Positions 1 to 6,234 of a stretch of DNA of 7,935 bases are shown in pieces (position 1 is the stretch's first letter; each line of letters starts with the position of its first letter). Both the position numbers and the translations under genes were made by a program. Source of the DNA: Scatomorpha pullicola (GTDB taxonomy: Bacteria > Bacillota > Clostridia > Oscillospirales > Oscillospiraceae). The stretch spans positions 1 to 7,935 of the forward strand of contig DVJU01000188.1 of assembly GCA_018716545.1 (NCBI GenBank), written 5' to 3'. The notes below the pieces were generated by a model. The model saw only the letters and a program-made list of their open reading frames with translations, did no database searches and was not told the DNA's origin.

Positions 1-11
1 GACATATAGAC

Positions 12-165
12 GTTGGTATCCCGTAGACTTTACGAGACTGGGGTGCTGTCTTTTTCGCGCGACGGCGCTTTGCGCCGGAGCGCTTACCGGGTTGTTAGTT
101 GGGCTGGTCGTCCGCGCGGTAAGACAGTGGCACCCTAATCTGGCATAAATCTTAGGGATAGCAAC
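12..165 (+). ncRNA. Probable structured non-coding RNA, rod-shaped, 6S-like architecture
   Basis: No credible protein gene lies in 1-290, but the DNA can fold into one long rod. The closing stem pairs 12-22 with 155-165 (GTTGGTATCCC with GGGATAGCAAC, one mismatch in 11). It is followed by a large internal loop (23-40 opposite 136-154). A second stem pairs 41-50 with 123-135 (GGGTGC/GCACCC and TGTC/GACA, with a small bulge). A third pairs 56-61 with 113-118 (CGCGCG both sides). A GC hairpin, 63-68/72-77 with a TTT loop, sits near the tip. A long rod with a roughly symmetrical central bubble is the shape of 6S RNA, which binds sigma-A RNA polymerase. I infer 6S from shape only and recognise no diagnostic sequence. 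The true ends are unknown and the 5' end may lie outside the window. The plus strand is favoured but not proven. The pairings do not fit the conserved cores of SRP RNA, tmRNA or RNase P RNA as I know them. Confidence 0.45.
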
Positions 166-247
166 CCGAAATACCCACCTGTTTGGTGACCACTATTCCC
201 CGTGTCCCAAATTGCCCAACCCAAAAAGCGTTTTTCTCTTTGGAGTC

Positions 248-288
248 TGAGGGGTTTCTTTTTGACGCATTCAAAAAGAAACCCCTCA
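248..288. terminator. Perfect 18-bp inverted repeat, possible bidirectional terminator
   Basis: Bases 248-265 (TGAGGGGTTTCTTTTTGA) are exactly repeated in reverse complement at 271-288 around a 5-nt loop (CGCAT). The repeat begins 5 bp after the stop of the minus-strand ptb-like gene and lies downstream of the 5' RNA element. That convergent position suits a shared terminator. It is unusual in having its GC part at the base and its A/T part next to the loop, and neither flank has a clear run of U after the stem. Confidence 0.5.
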
Positions 289-293
289 GGATA

Positions 294-1241
294 TTATTCA
301 ATAGGATTCAGCTCATGATGAGTATTCTTCCTCCACGCGTCGAGGACTGCGCAGAAGACTATGGAGAGGTAGGTCTCCTCCTCGTCGGCGCTGCGGCTGG
401 TGAGGGCGATGGGGACGCGGGCGCCGACTACGGCGCCGCAGGTGACGGCGTGGGCGTGGATAAGCCAGCTCTTGACCAGGACGTTCGCCGTGGACAGATC
501 CGGCGCGATTATGCCGTCGAAGCCGCCGCCGCTGTAGGGGCAGTCGTAATCCTTGAGCCGCGCGGCCTCCTTGCTGAGTATGAGGTCGTAGGCGATGGGT
601 CCCCACAGCTCGCAGTCGGCGAAGGGGCGCTGCTTCTGCTCGGCCACCAGGCGCTGAGCCTCGACCGTGTCCTGCATGTGGAACGTCACTTTCTCCACCA
701 GCGAGAGCAGCGCGAGCTTGGGATTCTCATAGCCGAAGGCCTTCAGCGCGTCGGCCGTGTTGCGTATTATTTCCTTCTTCTGGGACATGTTGGGCTTGAT
801 TATGACCGTCATATCGCTCAGTGCCAGGAGCTTGGGGTACTCGGGCAGGCTGGCCAGCGAGACGTGGCTCATAAGCCGGTCGGTGCGCAGGCGGTTGGTC
901 TTGTCCAAAACGGGCATCAGGAAGTCCCGTGTAGGTATGTTGCCGCGCATCAGCACGTCTCCGCCGCCGGCGTTGAGAGTGTCAATGGCCGCCTGGGTGA
1001 TATTGTGCCCGGGAGGCGTGTCTACCATGGTGTAGGGCTCGCGCTCCAGGCCGAAGCGCTCCAGCACCGTCATGGTGCGGGCGCGGTCGCCGACGAGCAC
1101 GGGCTGGGCTATGCCCTTCTCCTGGGCGGCAAACAGCCCCTTTATCATGTTCTCACCGTCCGAGCCGGCCAGAATCACGCGCATGGGGCGGGACATTTTG
1201 GGCACGCGTTCCAGTATGCCCTCGAAGCTTTCAAGTTCCAT
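294..1241 (-). CDS. ptb: Phosphate acetyl/butyryltransferase family enzyme (Ptb-like)
   Basis: A 315-residue protein of the PTA/PTB family, which swaps CoA for phosphate on acetyl- or butyryl-CoA to give acyl phosphate, the substrate for ATP formation by an acid kinase. Visible family landmarks are SHVSLASLPEYPKLLALSD (about 125-143), NPKLALLSLVEKV (173-185), FDGIIAPDLSTANVLVKSW (241-259) and GAVVGARVPIALTSR (269-283). The last two form the conserved C-terminal CoA/phosphate-binding part. The length fits clostridial phosphate butyryltransferases (about 300 residues) rather than the long multidomain Pta. The ATG is chosen because GGAG lies 8 bases upstream in the minus-strand message. No butyrate or acetate kinase gene is adjacent in this window, so butyryl versus acetyl or branched acyl preference is unresolved. 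It is divergent from the CoA-transferase gene at 1492. Soluble cytoplasmic enzyme. Confidence 0.85.
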   Translation of the reverse strand: MELESFEGILERVPKMSRPMRVILAGSDGENMIKGLFAAQEKGIAQPVLVGDRARTMTVLERFGLEREPYTMVDTPPGHNITQAAIDTLNAGGGDVLMRGNIPTRDFLMPVLDKTNRLRTDRLMSHVSLASLPEYPKLLALSDMTVIIKPNMSQKKEIIRNTADALKAFGYENPKLALLSLVEKVTFHMQDTVEAQRLVAEQKQRPFADCELWGPIAYDLILSKEAARLKDYDCPYSGGGFDGIIAPDLSTANVLVKSWLIHAHAVTCGAVVGARVPIALTSRSADEEETYLSIVFCAVLDAWRKNTHHELNPIE

Positions 1242-1293
1242 GCTTACATCTCCGTTCCCGTGAACTACGCCTACAAGGCGCCATTATGTGACC

Positions 1294-1322
1294 ATTATAA
1301 CCGATAGCGCAAGCCAGCACAA
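1294..1322 (-). promoter_or_regulatory. Sigma-A promoter for the ptb-like gene
   Basis: On the minus strand, TTGTGC (1317-1322) is followed by a 17-nt spacer and a perfect TATAAT (1294-1299), giving an expected leader of about 45 nt before the ATG. The heptamer ATAATGG occurs twice, 11 bp apart (minus strand of 1292-1298 and 1281-1287). The second copy could give a weaker alternative -10 (CATAAT, 1283-1288, with TTGCGC at 1307-1312, 18-nt spacer) or be part of an operator. Confidence 0.7.
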
Positions 1323-1426
1323 GTGCTATTTTGTGAAATGAGCATAGTTTTTTGCCCGCGTTCCGGTCTTGCGCACGCACCTGCCCGCCAGCGCGGGAAG
1401 GCGGCGAATTTCAAGCCGCACAGCTC

Positions 1427-1455
1427 TTGCCTTTGGACGGATTTTGTGCGATAAT
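1427..1455 (+). promoter_or_regulatory. Sigma-A promoter for the CoA-transferase gene
   Basis: TTGCCT (1427-1432), a 17-nt spacer, then GATAAT (1450-1455) preceded by TG at 1447-1448, which makes an extended -10. Transcription would start near 1462 and leave about 30 nt of leader containing the GGAGG at 1480-1484. The upstream stretch 1323-1426, between the two divergent promoters, contains a short CCCGC/GCGGG inverted repeat (1384-1388/1393-1397) but no operator I recognise. Confidence 0.7.
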
Positions 1456-1491
1456 TGCCTGGTACGACATAATTTAAGTGGAGGAACGCAT

Positions 1492-2832
1492 ATGAACATG
1501 GACTTCATCGCCGAGTACAAGAGCAAGCTGGGCACTCCCGAGCAGGCTGCCGCCCTGGTAAAGAGCGGCGACTGGGTTGAGTACGGCAACGGCACCACCT
1601 TTGCCGAGCTGTGCGACGCCGCGCTGGCCAAGAGGCGCGACGAGCTATTCGACGTCAACATACGCGGGCAGATAATGTACGGCCCCATACAGACCGTTGA
1701 GTGCGACCCGACGGGCGAGCACTTCTGCTACAACGCCTGGCACGCCTCCGGCTACGACCGCAAGCTCATGGACCAGGGTCGAGCCTACTTCTCCCCCATG
1801 ATATTCCGCAACCTCGCCTGGTATCACCGCGAGTTCCTGCACGTCAACGTGGCCTTCGTCTGCGCCACGCCGATGGACAAGCACGGTTACTTCAACTTCT
1901 CCGTCAGCGCCGGCACCAGCCTGGACATGATAGGCCGCGCGGACAAGATAGTCCTGGAGATAAACCCGCACCTGCCGCGCATCTACGGCGCGTACAACGA
2001 GAGTATCCACATCTCCGACGTCACGATGGTGGTCGAGGGGCACGACAACGAGGTGCCGACCGTGGCGTCCAAGACCCCCAGCGCCGAGGACATAGCCATC
2101 GCCAACAACGTCCTGCCCTATATAGTCGACGGCTCCACGCTCCAGCTCGGCATAGGCGGCACTCCCGACGCCCTGGGCAGCATCCTCGCGCAGAGCGATC
2201 TGAAAGACCTCGGTATGCACACCGAGCTTTGCACCGACGGCTTCCTCGACCTCTACAAGGCCGGAAAGCTGACCAACAAGCGCAAGGCCATCTTCCCCGG
2301 CAAGGGCGTGCTCGGCCTGGCCACCGGCTCCCGCGCGCTGTACGACTGGCTGGACGAGAACCCCGGCGTCATAGCCCTGCCCATAGCCTACGTGAACAAC
2401 CCCCAGGTCATCGCCAGCATGGACAACTTCGTCTCCCTCAACAGCTGCGTGGCCGTCGACCTCTACGGCCAGATAAGCAGCGAGAGCGCCGGGCTCCGGC
2501 ACATCTCCGGCACCGGCGGCCAGCTGGACTTCATCACCGGCGCGTCCATGAGCAAGGGCGGCAAGGCCTTCATCTGCATGGCCTCCTCCCGCGTCGGCAA
2601 GGACGGCGTGCGCCGCAGCAACATAGTCCCGCACTTCAACGGCGAGATCATCACCTCCCCGCGCAGCCAGGCCTACTACATCGCCACCGAGAACGGCGTG
2701 GCCAACCTGGCCGGACAGAGCAGCTGGCAGCGCGCCGAGATGCTTGTTAACCTCGCCCACCCGGACTTCCGCGACGACCTAATCAAGGCCGCCGAGGAGC
2801 AGCGCATCTGGCGCCGCAGCAACAAGCGCTGA
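1492..2832 (+). CDS. Butyryl-CoA:acetate (or 4-hydroxybutyrate) CoA-transferase family protein
   Basis: A 446-residue class I CoA-transferase of the acetyl-CoA hydrolase/transferase (Cat1/AbfT/But) family, which transfers CoA between an acyl-CoA such as butyryl-CoA and acetate. Landmarks are GDWVEYGNG near 26-34, PMDKHGYFNFSVS near 125-137, LQLGIGGTPDALGSIL near 221-236, and GMHTELCTDGFLDL around 241-254, whose Glu245 is the likely catalytic glutamate. ISGTGGQLDFITGASMSKGG lies near 340-359 and AHPDFRDDL close to the C-terminus. Length matches butyrate-forming But enzymes (about 445). The start is fixed by GGAGG at 1480-1484, 7 bases before the ATG; an open frame continues upstream but would include the promoter. 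The end sequence resembles But of Roseburia-type bacteria as I recall it, while the N-terminal third differs, so the exact acyl substrate is uncertain (butyryl, 4-hydroxybutyryl or propionyl). Cytoplasmic. It probably competes with the divergent Ptb-like enzyme for acyl-CoA. Confidence 0.87.
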   Translation: MNMDFIAEYKSKLGTPEQAAALVKSGDWVEYGNGTTFAELCDAALAKRRDELFDVNIRGQIMYGPIQTVECDPTGEHFCYNAWHASGYDRKLMDQGRAYFSPMIFRNLAWYHREFLHVNVAFVCATPMDKHGYFNFSVSAGTSLDMIGRADKIVLEINPHLPRIYGAYNESIHISDVTMVVEGHDNEVPTVASKTPSAEDIAIANNVLPYIVDGSTLQLGIGGTPDALGSILAQSDLKDLGMHTELCTDGFLDLYKAGKLTNKRKAIFPGKGVLGLATGSRALYDWLDENPGVIALPIAYVNNPQVIASMDNFVSLNSCVAVDLYGQISSESAGLRHISGTGGQLDFITGASMSKGGKAFICMASSRVGKDGVRRSNIVPHFNGEIITSPRSQAYYIATENGVANLAGQSSWQRAEMLVNLAHPDFRDDLIKAAEEQRIWRRSNKR

Positions 2833-2845
2833 GCCAATCTCGCCG

Positions 2846-2874
2846 TTGCAAAATCCGGCTGCGAGTAGTATCAT
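2846..2874 (+). promoter_or_regulatory. Probable sigma-A promoter for the HD-domain gene
   Basis: TTGCAA (2846-2851), a 17-nt spacer, then TATCAT (2869-2874), 33 nt before the ATG. The same TAGTATCAT string forms the -10 of the yerB promoter at 4148-4156. No clear terminator closes the CoA-transferase gene upstream, so read-through could also supply transcript. Confidence 0.55.
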
Positions 2875-2907
2875 AATTTCAACCGTGAAATTTAGGAGGT
2901 AAGATAT

Positions 2908-3450
2908 ATGAGCTATATCCCCACGCCGGAACAGGCTCTGGAGCTTGTAAAGCGGTACAACAAGGAGCATTTCCACGTCCAGCACGCCGAGACGGTCGGC
3001 AAGGTCATGGGCGAGATCGCCAAGACCTATGACCCGGGAAATGAGGACTACTGGCGCGCCGTGGGCATACTCCACGACATAGATTACGAGCAGTGGCCCG
3101 AGGAGCACTGCGTCAAGGCGCAGAGCCTGCTCGCCGAGCTTGACATAGACGAGAGCGTCATACACGCCGTGTGCAGCCACGGCTACGGCCTGGTCTGCGA
3201 CGTGGAGCCGACGCGGCAGATGGAGAAGTTCCTCTTTGCCGTGGACGAGTTCACCGGACTCATCTGGGCGGCCGCAAAGATGCGCCCCACCGGCTACGAC
3301 GGCATGGAGGTCAAGTCGGTCATGAAGAAGTTCAAGGACAAGGGCTTCGCCGCCGGCTGCTCCCGCGAGGTCATAACAAAGGGCGCCGAAATGCTCGGCA
3401 TGGAGGTGCGCGACCTGGCTCAGATAACCCTTGACGCCATGAAGGCCTGA
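2908..3450 (+). CDS. HD-domain metal-dependent phosphohydrolase family protein
   Basis: A 180-residue soluble protein with an HD-superfamily metal-binding signature: His26 (in VQHAETV), His56-Asp57 (in GILHDIDYE) and Asp113 (in FAVDEFTGLI), with His91 in CSHGYG as an additional likely ligand. The AVDEFTGLI segment followed by an Arg-Pro pair (126-127) is typical of a small stand-alone HD family common in Clostridia and annotated only as HD-domain hydrolase. HD proteins act as phosphohydrolases on nucleotides or related phosphoesters; the substrate here cannot be told. AGGAGGT at 2894-2900, 7 bases before the ATG, fixes the start. It follows the CoA-transferase by 75 bp with a promoter of its own, so a functional tie to fermentation is not demonstrated. 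No membrane segment or extra domain is visible. Confidence 0.85.
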   Translation: MSYIPTPEQALELVKRYNKEHFHVQHAETVGKVMGEIAKTYDPGNEDYWRAVGILHDIDYEQWPEEHCVKAQSLLAELDIDESVIHAVCSHGYGLVCDVEPTRQMEKFLFAVDEFTGLIWAAAKMRPTGYDGMEVKSVMKKFKDKGFAAGCSREVITKGAEMLGMEVRDLAQITLDAMKA

Positions 3451-3460
3451 AAGCGAAAAA

Positions 3461-3494
3461 ATATAGAGCGGGGACTCGCGTTCCCGCTCTATAT
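3461..3494 (-). terminator. Intrinsic terminator of ywlG, convergent with the HD gene
   Basis: A 12-bp perfect stem, ATATAGAGCGGG (3461-3472) with CCCGCTCTATAT (3483-3494), and a 10-nt loop. The run of A at 3456-3461 on the plus strand becomes a U tract after the hairpin only for minus-strand transcripts, so it is best read as the end of ywlG. It may also slow plus-strand transcription leaving the HD gene. Confidence 0.8.
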
Positions 3495-3500
3495 CAGTGT

Positions 3501-4061
3501 TCATACCTGCTCGGGGTAGACAGCGCGCTTGCCGCCGATGAGTTTCGGGCGTGTCCTTGCCGCGGTGACGGGCGCCTCGCCTATCTGCTTGACCGCCAGG
3601 CGCAGCGGCACGGCCACCTCCTTGAGGTGCATACCAATCAGCGTGTTGCCTATGTCCATGCCCGCCGCGGCGCGCACGTGCTCAACGGCCACGGGGTCGG
3701 CCATATGCTGCCACGCGGCGGTCGCCCAGCTCCCGCCGGCCTTGGGCTGGGGTATGACGCACACCGGCTCGTACCCGAAGCGCTCGGCGGCCTCGCGCTC
3801 TATTATCAGCGCGCGGTTGAGGTGCTCGCAGCACTGCGCCGCGAGGTACAGTCCGCGCTCTGCCAGCAGCGGAGCCACGGCCTCGTACACGGCCTGCGCC
3901 GCCTCGGGAGTGCTGCCCTTGCCTATATTGCTGCCCATGATCTCGCTCGACGAGCAGCCAACCACGACCAGTGAGCCGGGGCGGAGCCCGGCGCGCTCGA
4001 GCAGCTCGCTCACGGCGTCACGCGCCGCTGCATAGACGGCGTCGTGCGATGTTATCAACAT
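3501..4061 (-). CDS. ywlG: UPF0340 / TIGR01440 family protein YwlG
   Basis: A 186-residue member of the UPF0340 (YwlG, DUF436) family, conserved in Firmicutes and without an established function. Characteristic stretches are GCSSSEIMGSNIGKGS (35-50), AAQCCEHLNRALI (74-86), PQPKAGGSWA (105-114), GMDIGNTLIGMHLK (134-147) and RPKLIGGKRAVY (171-182). The Cys-Cys-His in the second and the glycine-rich first motif look like a conserved pocket, but no reaction is known. The frame stays open to a TTG at 4082. I chose the ATG at 4061 because AAGGAG (plus-strand 4071-4076) sits 9 bases before it, and the resulting length matches B. subtilis YwlG (about 180). It is divergent from yerB with overlapping promoters, and convergent with the HD gene. 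No signal peptide or membrane segment is evident. Confidence 0.9.
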   Translation of the reverse strand: MLITSHDAVYAAARDAVSELLERAGLRPGSLVVVGCSSSEIMGSNIGKGSTPEAAQAVYEAVAPLLAERGLYLAAQCCEHLNRALIIEREAAERFGYEPVCVIPQPKAGGSWATAAWQHMADPVAVEHVRAAAGMDIGNTLIGMHLKEVAVPLRLAVKQIGEAPVTAARTRPKLIGGKRAVYPEQV

Positions 4062-4105
4062 TTTCAACAACTCCTTCAACAATTTTATGTTTACCCTGCA
4101 ACTTT

Positions 4106-4134
4106 ATTGTAACACTTACCGTCTCATTTGACAA
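4106..4134 (-). promoter_or_regulatory. Sigma-A promoter for ywlG
   Basis: Minus strand TTGTCA (4129-4134), a 17-nt spacer, then TACAAT (4106-4111), each hexamer matching consensus at 5 of 6 bases. The leader would be about 38 nt. The -35 box shares five base pairs with the -35 box of the oppositely directed yerB promoter. Confidence 0.72.
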
Positions 4135-4156
4135 CTGCACCGGCCGATAGTATCAT
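4128..4156 (+). promoter_or_regulatory. Sigma-A promoter for yerB-rarD
   Basis: Perfect TTGACA (4128-4133), a 17-nt spacer, then TATCAT (4151-4156), predicting a start near 4163 and a leader of about 37 nt. It lies back to back with the ywlG promoter. Confidence 0.75.
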
Positions 4157-4199
4157 AGATATTGTACCGCCGACGTAAATCCCACCTGTGAGGTGTAAT

Positions 4200-5291
4200 A
4201 TGAAAAGACTCCTGTCCGCCGCATTGTGTGCGGCAATACTTTTCTCCCTGGCTTCCTGCGGCACCAACCCCGGAGGCCTGCCCGACCCCGACGCGGAGAG
4301 TGTGCCGCCCGCCAGCGCCGCGCCCACCAGCGAGCCGACGCCTACCGCCGCGCCCTACACCAACCCGCTCACCGGCGAGCCGATGGACGAGGACATCAGC
4401 ATGAACCGCCCCTGGGGCGTCATGATAAACAACCTGCCCCCCTCCCTGCCGCAGCGCGGCGTCTCCGAGGCCGAGATACTCTTTGAGATCCCCGCCGAGG
4501 GCGGCGTGACGCGTATGCTGGCCATGTTCACCGACCTCTCCGACATAGAGAGCATCGGCACCGTGCGCTCCATCAGGCCGTACTACGCGCAGATAGCCTT
4601 CGGTTACGACGCCATCATCGCCCACGCGGGCGGAAGCGAAGCCGCATACAGCCTGCTGCGCTCCACCGGCTGGGATCACCTCGACGGCGTACGCGAGACC
4701 TACGCCGCCGCGCCCTTCGCGCGCGACCCCGACAGGATACACAACGGCCTTGAGCACAGCCTCTTTGCCGACGGCTCCAAGCTCGTGCAGGCCGCCGAGG
4801 AAAAGGGCTTTGACTTTGAGCACGAGGGCGGAGAGTACGACTACGGCCTGAAGTTCTCCGAGGACGCCGTGGAGCAGTGCAGCGGCACCGCCGAGTTCGC
4901 CCAGATAACCTTCAACACCTACAAGTCCATGAGCTTCGACTACAACTCCGAGGACGGGCTCTACTACGCCAACCAGTACGGCGACAAGTACATCGACGAG
5001 AACACCGGCGAGCAGGTGAGCTACACCAACCTCATCTTCCTCTCCACCGACATCAGCATCATCGACGGCTACGGCCGCCTCGAGGTCAGGACGACCGGCG
5101 AGGGCAGCGGCTGGTTCTGCACCGGCGGCAAGTGGGTGGAGATAACCTGGGAGCGTGAGGACGAGTACAGCCCCTACCACTTCTACCTCGACGACGGAAC
5201 CGAGCTTCAGCTCGGCATCGGACACACCTATGTCGGGATCATGAGCAACGACGGCAGCGCGACCGTCAGCTTTGAGCGCGAGGAGGCGTAA
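4200..5291 (+). CDS. yerB: DUF3048 domain lipoprotein, YerB-like
   Basis: A 363-residue surface lipoprotein of the YerB/DUF3048 family. The N-terminus is a short lipoprotein signal: Lys2-Arg3, a hydrophobic core, then the lipobox LASC with Cys20 as the lipidated residue. A low-complexity Pro/Ala/Ser/Thr linker (about 21-53) leads to the folded part. Family landmarks are NPLTGEPM (55-62), RPWGVMINN (70-78), EIPAEGGVTRMLAMF (96-110), IGTVRSIRPYY (119-129) and DRIHNGLEHSLF (178-189). The C-terminal DUF3048 half follows and includes a segment rich in aromatic residues. The family's biochemical role is not established. GAGGTG at 4190-4195 supports the ATG; an in-frame GTG 12 bases earlier has no ribosome site and would spoil the signal peptide. 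It is first in a two-gene unit with rarD, and the ribosome site for rarD lies inside its last codons. It acts outside the membrane. Confidence 0.88.
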   Translation: MKRLLSAALCAAILFSLASCGTNPGGLPDPDAESVPPASAAPTSEPTPTAAPYTNPLTGEPMDEDISMNRPWGVMINNLPPSLPQRGVSEAEILFEIPAEGGVTRMLAMFTDLSDIESIGTVRSIRPYYAQIAFGYDAIIAHAGGSEAAYSLLRSTGWDHLDGVRETYAAAPFARDPDRIHNGLEHSLFADGSKLVQAAEEKGFDFEHEGGEYDYGLKFSEDAVEQCSGTAEFAQITFNTYKSMSFDYNSEDGLYYANQYGDKYIDENTGEQVSYTNLIFLSTDISIIDGYGRLEVRTTGEGSGWFCTGGKWVEITWEREDEYSPYHFYLDDGTELQLGIGHTYVGIMSNDGSATVSFEREEA

Positions 5292-5294
5292 TAT

Positions 5295-6191
5295 TTGCAG
5301 ATAAGGGGAAAGAGCCTTGCGGCGCTGCTTTTGTGCTACGTCATATGGGGCATGCAGCCGCTCTACTGGGACTTGCTGGGGAAGTTCGACTCGATGTTCG
5401 TGCTGTGCGCACGGATAGTCACGAGCGCGCTTTTCACCTGGCTGTTCCTGGCGTGCACAGGACGCATACGGGAGCTTATAGCGGCGTTCAAAAACAAGGC
5501 GCTGCTCAGGCGGCTCGCCGCTGCGGCTCTTTTCCTCTGCTTTGACTGGGCGCTTTTCAACTGGTCTGTGGCCAACGGCCACGTCCTGGACGTGGCTCTG
5601 GGGTATTACATGAACCCCATGGTCATCTTCGTGATCGGCCTCACGCTCTTTCACGAGCGGGGCAGCGCGCTGGAGTTCGCGGCGGTGGGCATAGCCTGCG
5701 CCGGAGTGATAATCAGCGCGGTGAGCTACGGCTCCTTCCCCCTTGTCAGCGTGCTGTGCGCGGTGAGCTGGCCGGCCTACGCCACGGTGAAGAAGTCCGC
5801 CCACGCCGACCCGATGGTCAGCATGTGCGTGGAGTCCACGCTGCTCGCGCCCTTTGCCCTCATCGCCTCGGTCATCTTCTTCCCCGTCGCAGGAGGCTGG
5901 GCGGACATAACCGCCCCGGACATTCCGCTGCTCATACTCACCGGCATCGTCACCGCAACTCCCATCATACTCTACACCGTCGGCGTCAACGGCATGCCGT
6001 TCAAGGTCGTGGGCATATTGCAGTACCTCAGCTCCACAATCAGCTTTGCCTGCGGCGTGCTGTTCATGGACGAGGAGCTGACGCGCTCCAAGCTAATAAT
6101 GTTCGCCTTCATCATCGCGGGACTGGTTCTGTTCACCGTCGGGAGCTTCCGGCGCAGGAACAAGGACTCCGGCGCCGAGGACGCCACATAA
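5295..6191 (+). CDS. rarD: RarD-family EamA/DMT transporter
   Basis: A 298-residue inner-membrane protein of the drug/metabolite transporter superfamily, RarD branch, with about ten hydrophobic segments in two EamA-like halves. Diagnostic stretches are YVIWGMQPLYW (15-25), NWSVANGHVLDVALGYYMNP (89-108), LFHERGS (118-124) and VGILQYLSSTISFACGVLF (239-257). The tail after about residue 285 is short, basic and then hydrophilic, likely cytoplasmic. Length matches E. coli RarD (296). RarD proteins are predicted permeases of unknown substrate; the old link to chloramphenicol sensitivity does not define transport. The start is TTG, chosen because AGGAGG at 5281-5286 lies 8 bases before it. That site overlaps the last codons of yerB, whose stop is only 3 bp away, so the two genes are almost certainly co-transcribed and translationally coupled. 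Confidence 0.9.
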   Translation: MQIRGKSLAALLLCYVIWGMQPLYWDLLGKFDSMFVLCARIVTSALFTWLFLACTGRIRELIAAFKNKALLRRLAAAALFLCFDWALFNWSVANGHVLDVALGYYMNPMVIFVIGLTLFHERGSALEFAAVGIACAGVIISAVSYGSFPLVSVLCAVSWPAYATVKKSAHADPMVSMCVESTLLAPFALIASVIFFPVAGGWADITAPDIPLLILTGIVTATPIILYTVGVNGMPFKVVGILQYLSSTISFACGVLFMDEELTRSKLIMFAFIIAGLVLFTVGSFRRRNKDSGAEDAT

Positions 6192-6197
6192 CGTAAA

Positions 6198-6234
6198 ACG
6201 AGCGCGGGCAGGTCGCCGACCCACCCGCGCTCGT
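6198..6234 (+). terminator. GC-rich hairpin after rarD, likely terminator
   Basis: ACGAGCGCGGG (6198-6208) pairs perfectly with CCCGCGCTCGT (6224-6234), and an inner GGTC/GACC stem (6211-6214/6218-6221) can extend it. It starts 6 bp after the rarD stop. There is no T run after it on the plus strand; AAAA just before it would give a short U tract only in the minus direction. Termination of rarD here is inferred from position. Confidence 0.55.

Noticed and set aside
12..240. SRP RNA, tmRNA or RNase P RNA as identity of the 5' structured element
   Set aside because: None of the conserved cores I know (the GGAAG-type SRP tip, the tmRNA tRNA-like ends and tag frame, the RNase P GAGGAAAGTCC core) is present.
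183..1307. Plus-strand open frame of 374 codons opposite the ptb-like gene
   Set aside because: It has no family features and overlaps both the 248-288 palindrome and the ptb-like promoter. The minus-strand Ptb-like protein is clear.
1331..1348. TTGTGAAATGAGCATAG as a possible Rex (NADH-sensing) operator between ptb and the CoA-transferase
   Set aside because: Only the left half resembles the Rex consensus; the required inverted right half is absent.
1369..1491. N-terminal extension of the CoA-transferase from an upstream in-frame start
   Set aside because: The extension would run through an extended -10 promoter and the leader, and the GGAGG 7 bases before 1492 fits the family's normal N-terminus.
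1645..2760. Minus-strand open frame of 371 codons and other long frames inside the CoA-transferase
   Set aside because: These are by-products of strong G/C third-position bias in the real gene; composition is unlike a folded protein.
4116..5804. Very long open frame on the minus strand (562 codons) across yerB and rarD
   Set aside because: Its sequence is low-complexity Ala/Gly/Val/Arg, as expected opposite GC-rich genes, and it has no family features. The plus-strand genes have promoters, ribosome sites and recognisable motifs.
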